Below, piece after piece: positions 51,938-61,628 of a stretch of 64,000 bases of DNA (within the stretch, counting starts at the first letter, position 1; each line of letters opens with the position of its first letter). Source of the DNA: an uncultured Muribaculaceae bacterium (GTDB taxonomy: Bacteria; Bacteroidota; Bacteroidia; Bacteroidales; Muribaculaceae). The translations under genes and the position numbers were made by a program. The notes under the pieces are model-generated. The model searched no databases, was not told the origin of the DNA, and was given only the letters and a program-made list of their open reading frames with translations. The stretch is taken from the NCBI GenBank assembly GCA_910584525.1, contig CAJUAT010000004.1, positions 1-64,000 on the forward strand, given 5' to 3'.

Positions 51938-53641
51938 ATGAAAGATAGATACAGAATGCTGAAATGGGCTATGCTTACGGGGATGTTCGGCGTCACGTCG
52001 GGGATGTTTGCCCAAAGCCCTATCGACGCATATACCATGTCGCAGAACGACCTGATAGGTACGGCACGCTTCATGTCGATGGGCGGAGCCTTCGGCGCTC
52101 TGGGCGCCGACCTCTCCACGCTAAGCCAGAACCCCGCCGGTATCGGCGTTTACCGCAGCAGCGACGTGGGGTTCACTCTCAACCTTGACTGCCAGAGCGC
52201 CTCGGCTGACTATCGCGGAAGCCGTGCCTCCCAGAACCAGACCAAGTTCCTCCTCAACAACATAGGAGCTGTGGGAACGTGGCGGCTGAACCTCAAGGCT
52301 ATGCCGAACATCAACTTCGGCTTCACATATAACAAACGGGCCACTTTCAACCGCCGTTACCGTGGCGATGTCGCAAACCTGAAGACTTCCTTGTCGAATT
52401 ATATAGCCGGTATCGCCAACTCTTATGACCTCACGGAAGCTGACGTGCGCTCAACCAACAATTACAATCCGTACAATCCGGGTCAAAACCGCTTCGTGCC
52501 CTGGTCGGCAATCCTCGGTTACGACTCATACCTCATAAACCCGGAAGGGAACCCCGAGGTTCCCAACTGGCAGGGACAGTTCGGCAACGGCACCTCCGGC
52601 TCCGGGTATTTCAGCGTCGCTGAGTCGGGAGGTATCGACGAGTACAATATCGTGCTCGGCGGTAATATCGCCAATAAGGTTTACTGGGGAATGAACTTCG
52701 GTATAGTGTCGTTCAACTATAACATATCCTCCGTATGGGGTGAAAGCATGAGGAACGCCTATGTTTACGACCCCAATGTGAGAGCCGTCAACCAGATGGA
52801 TGCCAACTGGTACATGAGCAATCTGTACAACATGAACGGCAATGGCTTCAACTATCAGTTGGGTGTCATCGTGAAGCCTATACAGGAGCTGCGTCTTGGC
52901 TTGGCTTTCCATACCCCCACATGGTTCAACATAACCGAGAACTACTATGCCGACGAGGTTAACTACAACTATCCATTCAAGCAGATTCCCGACGGAGCGA
53001 GCGGCAGGGACTACGCTGTGACAAACAATGGCGACCCCACATATTCCATCACTCGTCTCGCCTCGCCCTGGAAAGTGATTGCCAGCGTGGCAGGCGTTAT
53101 CGGAAGCAAAGCGATAATCTCTTTCGATTACGAATGGAACGGCTATAAAGGTATGAGGTTCTCTGAGCCTACATATACCGGCTGGGACAATGGCTGGGAT
53201 TACGACTGGGACTTCAGTTACAATGCGTATACCATGACACCGGAGCAGGCGGCCAACCAGATGATCAAGACCATCTACAAGAATACGAACACCATCCGTG
53301 TAGGAGCTGAATATCGTGTGCTTGACAATCTGAGCGTGCGTGCCGGCTACAGCTACAGCCCGTCGCCCGTGACCGCCGAAGCTAAGGAGAATCTCGCAAA
53401 CATACCCACCGCTGGCACTCTCGCCAATTTCCGTCTCGACAACGACACCCAGTATGTGACATGCGGCGTAGGATTCAACATCAAGGGTTTCTATGCCGAC
53501 GCCGCTTATGTATGGAAGCATATGACCTCCACCTATTATCCCTTCAGCGCCGACCCGGCGGATGTGGCCGGCACATCGATGCCTTCCAATCTCACTTTCA
53601 ACAATTCGCAGGTGGTGCTGACTCTCGGATACAGATTCTGA
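51938..53641 (+). CDS. OmpP1/FadL-like outer membrane protein
   Basis: 567 aa. Signal peptide cut near MFAQ. The mature N terminus SPIDAYTMSQNDLIGTARFMSMGGAFGALGADLSTLSQNPAGIGVY is the typical hatch start of the OmpP1/FadL/TodX family. The long beta barrel ends in Phe (LTLGYRF). It probably admits hydrophobic small molecules or fatty acids. 20 bases after the low-complexity protein and 6 bases before the ABC ATPase, so the three may form one operon. Confidence 0.82.
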   Translation: MKDRYRMLKWAMLTGMFGVTSGMFAQSPIDAYTMSQNDLIGTARFMSMGGAFGALGADLSTLSQNPAGIGVYRSSDVGFTLNLDCQSASADYRGSRASQNQTKFLLNNIGAVGTWRLNLKAMPNINFGFTYNKRATFNRRYRGDVANLKTSLSNYIAGIANSYDLTEADVRSTNNYNPYNPGQNRFVPWSAILGYDSYLINPEGNPEVPNWQGQFGNGTSGSGYFSVAESGGIDEYNIVLGGNIANKVYWGMNFGIVSFNYNISSVWGESMRNAYVYDPNVRAVNQMDANWYMSNLYNMNGNGFNYQLGVIVKPIQELRLGLAFHTPTWFNITENYYADEVNYNYPFKQIPDGASGRDYAVTNNGDPTYSITRLASPWKVIASVAGVIGSKAIISFDYEWNGYKGMRFSEPTYTGWDNGWDYDWDFSYNAYTMTPEQAANQMIKTIYKNTNTIRVGAEYRVLDNLSVRAGYSYSPSPVTAEAKENLANIPTAGTLANFRLDNDTQYVTCGVGFNIKGFYADAAYVWKHMTSTYYPFSADPADVAGTSMPSNLTFNNSQVVLTLGYRF

Positions 53642-53647
53642 CATGAT

Positions 53648-54424
53648 ATGATGACAGTAGAGATACGCAATCTCACCACGGGCTACAGCACACGCCATGG
53701 CCTTGTGGAGATTGAGAAAGACCTTACCGCCAATCTCAACAGCGGAGAACTTACTTGCCTGCTCGGTCCAAACGGAGCAGGCAAGTCCACATTATTGCGT
53801 ACGCTTGCCGGATTTCAGATGCCTCTGCGTGGTGTGGTGATGATTCACGGCCGCGAGCTGCGGCAGTACAGTCAGGCGGAACTGTCGCGGAAATTAGGTG
53901 TTGTACTCACCGACAAGCCGGACGTTACGGCGATGACCGTGCAGCAGCTGGTGGCTCTCGGACGTAGTCCTTACACCGGATTCTGGGGGCGTCTGTCGGG
54001 AGCTGACCGCCGCGCCGTAGCCAATGCCATGAGTCTCGCTCATGTCGATGCGCTTGCCGACAGGATCGTAAGCACGCTCAGCGACGGTGAACGCCAGAAG
54101 GTGATGATCGCCAAGGCGCTCGCTCAGGATACTCCCGTGATTCTTCTCGATGAGCCTACCGCCTTCCTTGACTTTCAGAGCAAGGTGGAGTCTATGGTGA
54201 TATTGCGCGACCTCGCCGCCAAGGAGAACAAGACCGTGTTCATGTCGACCCACGATGTCAACATGGCCTTGCAGCTCGCCGACAGGATATGGCTCGTAGA
54301 CAAGGAAAAAGGAGTGTCGACAGGCACTCCCTCACAGCTCGCCGAGACCGGTGACCTCAGGCGGTATTTTAACGGACCAGGGATTCACTTCAACGAATCC
54401 ACCGGTTTGTTCGACATAGTCTGA
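53648..54424 (+). CDS. ABC transporter ATP-binding protein (iron-siderophore/heme type), orphan
   Basis: 258 aa. Walker A GPNGAGKST near residue 40, signature LSDGERQK (Asp in place of the usual Gly), Walker B VILLDEPTAFLDF and switch His in STHDVNMAL. The pattern, with RSPYTGFWGRLSGADRRAV, fits the FecE/HmuV importer ATPases. No permease or binding protein gene is near, so partners must be elsewhere. Its end overlaps the convergent lipoprotein gene by 40 bases. Confidence 0.85.
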   Translation: MMTVEIRNLTTGYSTRHGLVEIEKDLTANLNSGELTCLLGPNGAGKSTLLRTLAGFQMPLRGVVMIHGRELRQYSQAELSRKLGVVLTDKPDVTAMTVQQLVALGRSPYTGFWGRLSGADRRAVANAMSLAHVDALADRIVSTLSDGERQKVMIAKALAQDTPVILLDEPTAFLDFQSKVESMVILRDLAAKENKTVFMSTHDVNMALQLADRIWLVDKEKGVSTGTPSQLAETGDLRRYFNGPGIHFNESTGLFDIV

Positions 54425-54816
54425 GCAGCAGCTACCGAGTCGGCGGCCACAGTATCTGCGGCAGCCAACGGATGCGCCAGCCTGTACAATATCGAGTCGC
54501 GCAGTTCCACCATACGGAGGGTCAGGCGGCTGATGCTTTCATTGTGGCTCTCGCTGACCTGCAGATATATGTCGGCCGGATAGCGGTAGCCAATGTTGGT
54601 GATGGCTTCGGCCATGTTTTCCGACAGTCGCAGCACCGTGGCGGAATCACGCGCCAGCTTGATGCTGTCGCGGTAAGCCGCCGCCACGCGCTCGCATTCC
54701 ACGGCGTAGGCGTCGGCCTGCGCCTGGCTGTCGTCGGCAGGTCGGCTCACGCATGAAACTGACGACACGCCGACTGTCAAGGCCAACGCCGCCAATGATA
54801 TGATATTCCTGTTCAT
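54385..54816 (-). CDS. Small lipoprotein of unknown function
   Basis: 143 aa. Signal peptide with lipobox VSSVSC (Cys22). The rest is charged, helical and Ala/Ser/Asp rich with no recognised domain. Its ATG overlaps the uvrA stop, so it is translated from the uvrA transcript. It overlaps the end of the ABC ATPase gene on the other strand. No link to DNA repair is visible. Confidence 0.68.
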   Translation of the reverse strand: MNRNIISLAALALTVGVSSVSCVSRPADDSQAQADAYAVECERVAAAYRDSIKLARDSATVLRLSENMAEAITNIGYRYPADIYLQVSESHNESISRLTLRMVELRDSILYRLAHPLAAADTVAADSVAAAQTMSNKPVDSLK

Positions 54817-57614
54817 CTGGATTCAAGTTTTGCCTTGAGATATTGGCCGGTATAGCTCTCCGGCACTTTGACGATATCCTCGGGAGTCCCTTCGGCCACG
54901 AGTGTGCCTCCCTTGTCGCCTCCTTCCGGTCCTATGTCTATAACCCAGTCGGCCGACTTGATCACATCCATGTTGTGCTCGATGATTATGACGCTGTTTC
55001 CTTTGTCCACAAGGCGGTTGAGCGATTTCATAAGCAGCGAGATGTCGTGGAAGTGCAGACCTGTGGTCGGCTCGTCGAAGATGAAGAGAGTGGGTTTCTG
55101 TGACTCCTGCGATATGAACCATGCCAGCTTCACGCGCTGGTTCTCGCCGCCCGACAGCGTAGATGACGACTGCCCAAGCTTTATATATCCCAGACCTACA
55201 TCCTGCAGTGGCTGAAGCTTGCGGAGTATCCTCCGCGCGTCGGTCGACGTGTCTTCGCCGAAAAACTCTATCGCCTGGTTTACCGTCATGTCGAGCACGT
55301 CGCTGATGTTCTTGCCGCGGTACTCCACCTCGAGGATTTCCTGCTTGAATCGTTTGCCGTTGCAAACGTCGCAAGGAACCTTTATGTCGGCCATGAACTG
55401 CATGGGGATGGTGATGGTTCCCTCGCCCTGGCATTCCTCGCAGCGGCCTCCGTCGGTATTGAACGAGAAATAGGCCGGCGTGTAACCCATCTGCTTGGCA
55501 AGCTGCTGCTCGGAGAAGAGTTTGCGTATCTCGTCGTAGGCCTTAAGGTATGTCGCCGGATTGCTGCGCGATGATGTGCCGATAGGGTTCTGGTCGACAA
55601 ACTCTACGGCGAATATCCTGTTGAGGTCGCCGACAATACCCTTGTGAGAGCCGGGCACTTCGGAGGCCTCTCCCAATGCGCGGAGCACGCCGTTGTAGAG
55701 GATGTTGCGCACCAGCGTCGATTTGCCGCTGCCGCTCACTCCCGTCACCACCGTGAGCACGCCCAACGGGATGCGCACGTCGATATTCTTGAGATTGTTC
55801 TGCGAGGCTCCCTCTACGAGAAGACTCTGTTCCCATGTCCGGCGTCGTTCAGGCACGGGAATACTGCGACTCCCCTGAAGATAGTCAATGGTGTAGGAGC
55901 CGCTGGTGTTGGGTTCCGTCAGAGCCTTCATGAGGTTGCCGTGATAGATGATATTGCCGCCGAGACGTCCGGCATCGGGACCTATGTCCACAATCTCGTC
56001 GGCGGCAAGCATGATGTCCTCGTCATGCTCCACAACTATCACCGTGTTGCCGGTACGCTGAAGATTGCGCAGCACGTTGATGAGCTTGTGCGTGTCGCGC
56101 GAGTGAAGTCCTATCGATGGCTCGTCGAGAATATAAAGTGACCCCACCAGCGAGCTTCCCAACGATGAGGCGAGGTTTATGCGCTGGCTCTCGCCACCCG
56201 ACAGACTGTTGGAAAGACGATCGAGGGTAAGGTAACCCAGGCCGACGTCGAGCATGAACTGCAGTCGCTGGCGTATCTCCACGAGCAGTCGCCGGCCGAT
56301 GCGCTCGTCATTGTCCGACAGCTCCAGATTGTCGAAGAAAGGTTTCAGCGCCTCCACGGGCATCCTCACCAGCTCGGTGATGGACTTGCCGCCGATCTTG
56401 ACGTATTCCACGTCGGGGCGCAGTCGAGAGCCATGGCATGTGGGGCATACGGTCTTGCCGCGGTAACGCGCTTTCAGCACCCTGTACTGCATCTTCTCCT
56501 GCATGGTGTCGATCCAGCGGAAGAAGCCGTCGATGCCTTCCCATATGGAATTGCCGTGCCATAGGAAGTCGCGTTGCTGCTGCGTGAGCTCGTTGTAGGG
56601 CGTATGGATGGGGAAGTTGAAGCGCGGCGCCAGATGTATGAGCCGTTTCTTCCATTCCGACATCTTGTCGCCGTTCCAGCAGCGTACGGCGTTCTGGTAG
56701 ACCGACAGCGACTTGACGGGCACCACAAGGTCTTCGCTGACGCCAAGCACATTGCCAAACCCTTCGCATTCAGGACAGGCCCCGTAGGGATTGTTGAAAT
56801 TGAACATCAGGTCGGAAGGTTCGCGAAACTCCATTCCGTCGGCCACGAATTGGCGCGAAAAGGAATGCTCATGGATGCCGTCGGCGCCCCATACCTTAAG
56901 AATAGCCTGGTTGTTACCCTCGTACCATGCCGTTTCCACGGAGTCGGTAAGACGTGATATCTCATCCTTGTCGTCGGAGATACTCAGCCTGTCTACCAGC
57001 AGCCGGTAGCCGCCGGTGTTGCTTGTCGGTGTACTGGCTTCTATATCGGTTATGTCGATGAACTCCCCATCCTTTTCCAGGCGGGAGTATCCTTCCTTGC
57101 GGTAAATCTCCAGCTGTTGTGCGAAGGTGCGGCCGTCGGGAATGTCAATGTCGGCGAGTATGGCCATGCGGGTCCCCTCGGGATAGGAGAGGGCTGTGCG
57201 TATAATGTCCTCGATGCCATGTTTGCGTACCTCCTTGCCTGTGACGGGCGAATAGGTATGGCCGATGCGCGCGTAGAGCATGCGCAGATAATCGTAGATT
57301 TCGGTGGATGTCCCCACGGTGCTGCGGGGATTGCGAGTGTTGACTTTCTGCTCTATTGCTATGGCCGGCGGCAAACCCTTGATATAATCGCATTCCGGCT
57401 TTGACATGCGACCGAGAAACTGGCGGGCGTACGACGAAAGACTCTCCACGTAGCGGCGTTGACCCTCGGCATACAATGTGTCGAAAGCCAGCGACGACTT
57501 CCCGCTGCCGCTGACGCCCGTCATTACTATGAAACTCCCCAACGGCAGCTCCAGATCCACATTCTTCAGATTATTGACCCGTGCTCCCTTTATGCTGATT
57601 TTCCTGTTTCCCAT
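54813..57614 (-). CDS. uvrA: Excinuclease ABC subunit A
   Basis: 933 aa from the ATG at 57614 (MGNRKISIKGARVNNLKN); a TTG 27 bases upstream is possible but less likely. DNA damage recognition ATPase of nucleotide excision repair. Two ABC modules: TGVSGSGKSS in the first, then TGVSGSGKSTLVRN in the second, signatures LSGGESQR and LSGGENQR. Zinc-binding CPTCHG and CEECQGEG with CDVCNG are in place. Length is normal. The promoter is not found. Confidence 0.95.
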   Translation of the reverse strand: MGNRKISIKGARVNNLKNVDLELPLGSFIVMTGVSGSGKSSLAFDTLYAEGQRRYVESLSSYARQFLGRMSKPECDYIKGLPPAIAIEQKVNTRNPRSTVGTSTEIYDYLRMLYARIGHTYSPVTGKEVRKHGIEDIIRTALSYPEGTRMAILADIDIPDGRTFAQQLEIYRKEGYSRLEKDGEFIDITDIEASTPTSNTGGYRLLVDRLSISDDKDEISRLTDSVETAWYEGNNQAILKVWGADGIHEHSFSRQFVADGMEFREPSDLMFNFNNPYGACPECEGFGNVLGVSEDLVVPVKSLSVYQNAVRCWNGDKMSEWKKRLIHLAPRFNFPIHTPYNELTQQQRDFLWHGNSIWEGIDGFFRWIDTMQEKMQYRVLKARYRGKTVCPTCHGSRLRPDVEYVKIGGKSITELVRMPVEALKPFFDNLELSDNDERIGRRLLVEIRQRLQFMLDVGLGYLTLDRLSNSLSGGESQRINLASSLGSSLVGSLYILDEPSIGLHSRDTHKLINVLRNLQRTGNTVIVVEHDEDIMLAADEIVDIGPDAGRLGGNIIYHGNLMKALTEPNTSGSYTIDYLQGSRSIPVPERRRTWEQSLLVEGASQNNLKNIDVRIPLGVLTVVTGVSGSGKSTLVRNILYNGVLRALGEASEVPGSHKGIVGDLNRIFAVEFVDQNPIGTSSRSNPATYLKAYDEIRKLFSEQQLAKQMGYTPAYFSFNTDGGRCEECQGEGTITIPMQFMADIKVPCDVCNGKRFKQEILEVEYRGKNISDVLDMTVNQAIEFFGEDTSTDARRILRKLQPLQDVGLGYIKLGQSSSTLSGGENQRVKLAWFISQESQKPTLFIFDEPTTGLHFHDISLLMKSLNRLVDKGNSVIIIEHNMDVIKSADWVIDIGPEGGDKGGTLVAEGTPEDIVKVPESYTGQYLKAKLESR

Positions 57615-57730
57615 ATAAATTGCATTACGTATTAATAACAAATTTCATACCAGTTTAATATATACATCCGTTCCCTGGCGCAAAATTTTCAACCGGGATT
57701 CAGGTTCAATTCTGTGATTCCCCATTTTTT

Positions 57731-57762
57731 TTTGCATGAGAAGTTGAAAATGATTAATTTTG
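57731..57762 (+). promoter_or_regulatory. Bacteroides-type promoter for the Crp/Fnr gene
   Basis: TTTG at 57731-57734, 20 bases, then TAATTTTG at 57755-57762. Transcription would leave a leader of about 140 bases before the ATG at 57908. The leader contains TTGCGCCGAGG and a G-rich stretch but no hairpin that I can name. Confidence 0.78.
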
Positions 57763-57907
57763 TGTTTAATAACATTTTTCTGCAACAGTTTTGCGCCGAG
57801 GTCAGGGTTCCCCGTGTTGCAAAAGGGGCAGACACAGGGGGCCGAGGGGTATGGATGAGATGGCGTGGCAGCTCTAACGACAAGCCGCGTCTGAATTAGA
57901 TAATGAT

Positions 57908-58609
57908 ATGATAACAAAAAGCACTCTTGAACGCATTATCGGTGATGACCTCGCCGAACTATGGAGCGTCCTCACTCCTGAGGAAAAACGCACCGTTACC
58001 GAAAATTTCAAGTATGAGCGTTACAAGAAGAATCAGATAATCTATGCCGAGGCGGAGATGCCTGAGAATCTATACTGTCTGCTTGAAGGTAAAGTGAAGA
58101 TGTTCAAGAGCGGATATGGCGACCGCGTGCAGATTCTGCGTCTTTACAGGCCTGTGCAGTATTTCGGATACAGGGCATATTTCGCCAATGAGCCTTACGT
58201 ATCGTCGGCGGCTGCTTTTGAAAATTCCGTGCTTGGAGTGATTCCCATGAAGATTGTGGAGAACATTCTCCGCCGAAACAATGACGTGGCCATGTTTTTC
58301 ATCCATGAGTTGAGCCGTAATCTCGGCGGTTCTGACACGAAGATCATCAATCTCACCCAGAAACATATACGCGGGCGTCTTGCCGACGCCCTCCTTATTC
58401 TCGCCGACAATTACGGCTATGAGGACGACGACTCAACACTCAAGATTTATATGAGCCGCGAAGACCTCGCAAATCTCTCCAACATGACTACCAGTAATGC
58501 CATAAGGACGTTGTCGACTTTTGTCAACGAGAAACTGATTCTCGTGGATGGCCGCCGTATAAGGATCATCAACGAACAGCAACTCCGCAAGATCTCCAAA
58601 TTCGGCTGA
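57908..58609 (+). CDS. Crp/Fnr family transcriptional regulator
   Basis: 233 aa. Cyclic-nucleotide-binding-like beta roll at about 25-125 (NLYCLLEGKVKMFKSG, ILRLYRPVQYFGYRAYFANEPY), dimer helix, and a winged helix near 170-225 with SREDLANLSNMTTSNAIRTLSTF. It lacks an Fnr-type Cys cluster, so it probably responds to a small ligand or to redox by another route. It has its own promoter. The target genes are unknown. The aminoacyl-tRNA deacylase follows after 6 bases. Confidence 0.87.
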   Translation: MITKSTLERIIGDDLAELWSVLTPEEKRTVTENFKYERYKKNQIIYAEAEMPENLYCLLEGKVKMFKSGYGDRVQILRLYRPVQYFGYRAYFANEPYVSSAAAFENSVLGVIPMKIVENILRRNNDVAMFFIHELSRNLGGSDTKIINLTQKHIRGRLADALLILADNYGYEDDDSTLKIYMSREDLANLSNMTTSNAIRTLSTFVNEKLILVDGRRIRIINEQQLRKISKFG

Positions 58610-58615
58610 TAAAGT

Positions 58616-59173
58616 ATGGAGTTCGAATCCAAGAAGTTCGTGGGACGTCCCACGGAAGGGAATGAGCTGCGCGGCGATGCCGAGCTCGGAGTGTATGATT
58701 TTCTCGATGCACAGGGCGTGGATTATATAACCCTTTGTCATCCGGCAGCCGCCACTATGGAAGAGTGTGAGGCCGTGCGCAAGGCTGTGGATGCTCCCGT
58801 ATTCAAGAATCTTTTCCTCACCAACCGGCAGCAGACAGACTTTTATCTGCTGATGATTCCCGCCGACAAACCTTTCAAGACCAAATATCTCAGCTTGCAG
58901 CTCGGATGTGCCCGACTATCGTTTGCCGACGCCGAACATATGGAAAAGTATCTCCGTATCAAACCCGGTGCCGTATCTCCCATGGGGCTTATCTACGACC
59001 GGGAGCAGAAGGTGAGACTCATTATCGACGAAGACCTGCGCCGGTGTGTCACGTACGCCTGCCATCCTTGCGTCAACACTTCCAGCATAGTGCTCCAATT
59101 GTCCGACCTGCTCGAAAAGATTCTTCCGGCCACAGGCCATTCCCACACCTGGGTGAACTTGATGCCCTCGTAA
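58616..59173 (+). CDS. YbaK/ProX-type aminoacyl-tRNA deacylase
   Basis: 185 aa. Free-standing editing domain of the prolyl-tRNA deacylase group (PrdX/ProXp-ala-like), which hydrolyses mischarged Ala-tRNA-Pro or similar species. Conserved blocks: VFKNLFLTNRQ with the essential-type Lys, KPGAVSPMGL and CHPCVNTSS. Length matches the family. It follows the Crp/Fnr gene closely and is probably co-transcribed with it. Confidence 0.85.
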   Translation: MEFESKKFVGRPTEGNELRGDAELGVYDFLDAQGVDYITLCHPAAATMEECEAVRKAVDAPVFKNLFLTNRQQTDFYLLMIPADKPFKTKYLSLQLGCARLSFADAEHMEKYLRIKPGAVSPMGLIYDREQKVRLIIDEDLRRCVTYACHPCVNTSSIVLQLSDLLEKILPATGHSHTWVNLMPS

Positions 59174-59282
59174 TCAGAAAACAAGGTCAAGCCGAAATTC
59201 CGGTCAGTTCTGTGATTCCCAAATCGCGGCCGAAGGCTGAGAGGAGCAGAATTTTAAATGCACCGTAAAAAAAGATTGAGGC

Positions 59283-59315
59283 AAAAAAATCCCGCTGCCG
59301 GAGGCAACGGGATTT
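59283..59315 (-). terminator. Rho-independent terminator of the secreted protein gene
   Basis: On the minus strand AAATCCCG-T-TGCC pairs with GGCA-G-CGGGATTT around a 3-base loop, and seven T residues follow. It lies 22 bases after the stop codon. Confidence 0.88.
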
Positions 59316-59337
59316 TATTACGGTTGGGTGGGATTGC

Positions 59338-60495
59338 TTACTTAACGAGCACCTTTGTAGCCTTGTTGCCCTGACGAACAACGTAGATACCGGCCTTGAG
59401 GTTGTTGCTGTTGACCTTCATACCCTGGAGGTTGAAGTACTCAACGGGAGCATTCTCCTCAACGGCGATGTTCTCAACCCCCGTAGTATCTGCGTCGATG
59501 TTGAAGTCGAGGGTGATAGTCCAGGGATAGGGTGAAAATCCACTCCACTGCGAACCACTTGAGTTATATCCGACAAACTGCTTTCCGGAAGCGTTGGCAA
59601 ATGTAATGACAGTGCTTTTTTCCGTTGTGGTGTAAGTCAGCTTATTGGCTCCCTGGGGATTCAGATACTGGCCTTCTATGGGACATAAGATGTATGCAAA
59701 TTTACCTTTCGAATCTTCGTAACGGTCAAAAACCTCGCCTGCCTTTGTAGCCATAGCCTTGGCTTCGCTGTCAACAGTAAGGACTGTCGGGATGTAGCTG
59801 CCATAGAAGCTGGCGTTCAGTGCTGTAACTGTAAGTTTTTTCCCCTCTCTGTCATAGACAGCAGATACAGGATTCTCTACAGGGATTGTGCCGGTTTGAG
59901 TATTGAATGTAATGTTGGTTTTCCCATTTGCCTTGGTGCACTCAATGTTCTTCATCATGGCATAACCGCCGGATCCTGTCGCAGCATAGAGACCGAAGTC
60001 ATTCTCGCCCACAAGACCATTTTCGGTGGCAGTCATTACGTATGTCTGTGCGTTGTTGAAGTATTTGCCGGTGCTGACCTGCAATTTATAGCAAGTAATG
60101 GTCGCTCCGGCACTGGTTTTGCCTAAAACCTGCGGAAGATTGATTGTAATCTTCTGTTTTGCGGCATCGATTTTGCCATAGATGTCATATCCCTGGGCAA
60201 ATCCTTCAAGCAGGACAGAATCATTGGGCATGAACTTAACCTTACTTGCCAGATTGGCCATATTCTTGCCGTCATTGGTCTCGTAGTTGGTGAACGTGCC
60301 AAATACCGCGATGTATGCGCCATCGGCTATAGTGGCTGTTGCTTCCTGAGGAGCCGCACCTACAAAACCTTCCGTTGTGACAGCTACGGGGAGATTTTCC
60401 GTAACAACGGCTTTCTCCATCGAAATGATGTTCATTTCTGCGTTCATGCTCATTGCCGCAAGGGCAAGAGCGCTTAGTGTAAAGATTTTCTTCAT
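59338..60495 (-). CDS. Secreted protein with sorting-like C-terminal tail
   Basis: 385 aa. Signal peptide MKKIFTLSALALAAMSMNA. The middle part is beta rich and has no recognised domain (AYIAVFGTFTNYETNDGK, KITINLPQVLGKTSAG). The last 40 residues (VEYFNLQGMKVNSNNLKAG, then IYVVRQGNKATKVLVK) match the pattern found on many proteins of this group that resembles the type IX secretion sorting signal. It has a good promoter and a good terminator, so it is a single-gene unit. Function unknown. Confidence 0.75.
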   Translation of the reverse strand: MKKIFTLSALALAAMSMNAEMNIISMEKAVVTENLPVAVTTEGFVGAAPQEATATIADGAYIAVFGTFTNYETNDGKNMANLASKVKFMPNDSVLLEGFAQGYDIYGKIDAAKQKITINLPQVLGKTSAGATITCYKLQVSTGKYFNNAQTYVMTATENGLVGENDFGLYAATGSGGYAMMKNIECTKANGKTNITFNTQTGTIPVENPVSAVYDREGKKLTVTALNASFYGSYIPTVLTVDSEAKAMATKAGEVFDRYEDSKGKFAYILCPIEGQYLNPQGANKLTYTTTEKSTVITFANASGKQFVGYNSSGSQWSGFSPYPWTITLDFNIDADTTGVENIAVEENAPVEYFNLQGMKVNSNNLKAGIYVVRQGNKATKVLVK

Positions 60496-60604
60496 GTGAA
60501 ATCTTTTTGGTTTATAATTATATCCTTACGGGATACACGTCTTCTTAGTGTGTGTTGAACCTTATACTACCTGCTTTTCAGCTTTACGGCATTGTATACG
60601 GCAG

Positions 60605-60635
60605 CAAATTTAATATTTATTTCGGTTATTGCAAA
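60605..60635 (-). promoter_or_regulatory. Bacteroides-type promoter for the secreted protein gene
   Basis: On the minus strand TTTG (60632-60635), 19 bases, then TAAATTTG (60605-60612). The predicted leader is about 100 bases. Confidence 0.82.
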
Positions 60636-60704
60636 ATTTTCATAAAAATTTTACCAATCTTTTTTTAGGTTTTTCACAAAACCGGCTGTCGTGAGCAAGA
60701 ATTT

Positions 60705-61628
60705 TTATTGGTGACGCTTTAGTTTACCGTTGGGCGTGCGGGGTACAGGTTGGCGCAATATCTCTTTGGGGACTTCGTGTTTATGGAGTTCCCGGCGGCA
60801 TATCTTCAGGATGTCTTCGTCAGTCTGTGTGCCGCCTTCAACAATAAGCACTATCTTGCTGCCCCATTTGGCATCCTCTTGACCTGTGACCATGATTTCA
60901 GAACCTATGAAGGGGTGCAACCGCCGTTCCACATCCTCGGGATGAACCTTCAGACCTCCCGTGATTATCACATTATCCTTGCGGCCCAATATCCTGAAAC
61001 CGCCATCGGATGTCATTTCCACAATATCGTTGGTCTCGAAACTTTTCCATCCGGCGATATCAATCGCAAGGCATCCATCGTGGTCCGTCACCTTTATTCC
61101 CGGCAATGGAGTGAAGGGAACATCGTCGTAAGCCACACGGCGTATAGCCACGTGCGATGCTGTCTCGGTCATGCCGTATGTTTCCCAGCATCTCAGCGGC
61201 GATGCGGCTATCCTTTTACGCAGCGCCGACGGTATCGGCGATCCTCCTATCAATATATCTCTTATAACGGGCAAGCTGCCAATGCTGTCGAGAATATGCT
61301 CCATCTGCGACGGAACCACACAAAGGAGGTCTATCGCGCCGTCGCCGGCAAGTAGCGGCCTGTTGGATGACTTTTCCCATGTGAAGCGGCCACCGCTCTC
61401 CAAGGCGCGTATCAGCATCATCTTGCCGCCGATATATTCGGGGCTCAGACAGGAATGGAAACGCGACCCGGCATCAAGTCTGAAAAAGTGGAGCGTCCTC
61501 CGCGCACTGGCCCCGACCTGCTCCTTGGGAAGCATTATTTCCTTGGGAACTCCCGTGGAGCCGGATGTATGGCACCGCAGCCACAGGCCGGGCGACTCCC
61601 ATTCCGCACGCAATTCATCCCACGTCAT
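60705..61628 (-). CDS. menE: O-succinylbenzoate-CoA ligase
   Basis: 307 aa, shorter than the usual 450-500 because the N-terminal part is reduced; short forms are known in Bacteroidales. ANL enzyme of menaquinone synthesis: phosphate loop HTSGSTGVPKEI near residue 20, WETYGMTETASHVAI, GRKDNVIITGGLKVHPEDVE and the C-terminal RTPNGKLKR Lys. Overlaps the menC stop by 4 bases. Third gene of menB-menC-menE. Confidence 0.88.
   Translation of the reverse strand: MTWDELRAEWESPGLWLRCHTSGSTGVPKEIMLPKEQVGASARRTLHFFRLDAGSRFHSCLSPEYIGGKMMLIRALESGGRFTWEKSSNRPLLAGDGAIDLLCVVPSQMEHILDSIGSLPVIRDILIGGSPIPSALRKRIAASPLRCWETYGMTETASHVAIRRVAYDDVPFTPLPGIKVTDHDGCLAIDIAGWKSFETNDIVEMTSDGGFRILGRKDNVIITGGLKVHPEDVERRLHPFIGSEIMVTGQEDAKWGSKIVLIVEGGTQTDEDILKICRRELHKHEVPKEILRQPVPRTPNGKLKRHQ

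Noticed and set aside
57710..59220. Short match TTCTGTGATTCCC between the uvrA-crp gap and the region after the deacylase
   Set aside because: About 16 of 17 bases match, but it has no repeat structure or symmetry and could be chance in this much sequence.
60660..60700. Hairpin GGTTTT/AAAACC after menE as a terminator
   Set aside because: In the menE direction it is followed by an A-run, not a T-run, so it does not fit a Rho-independent terminator.
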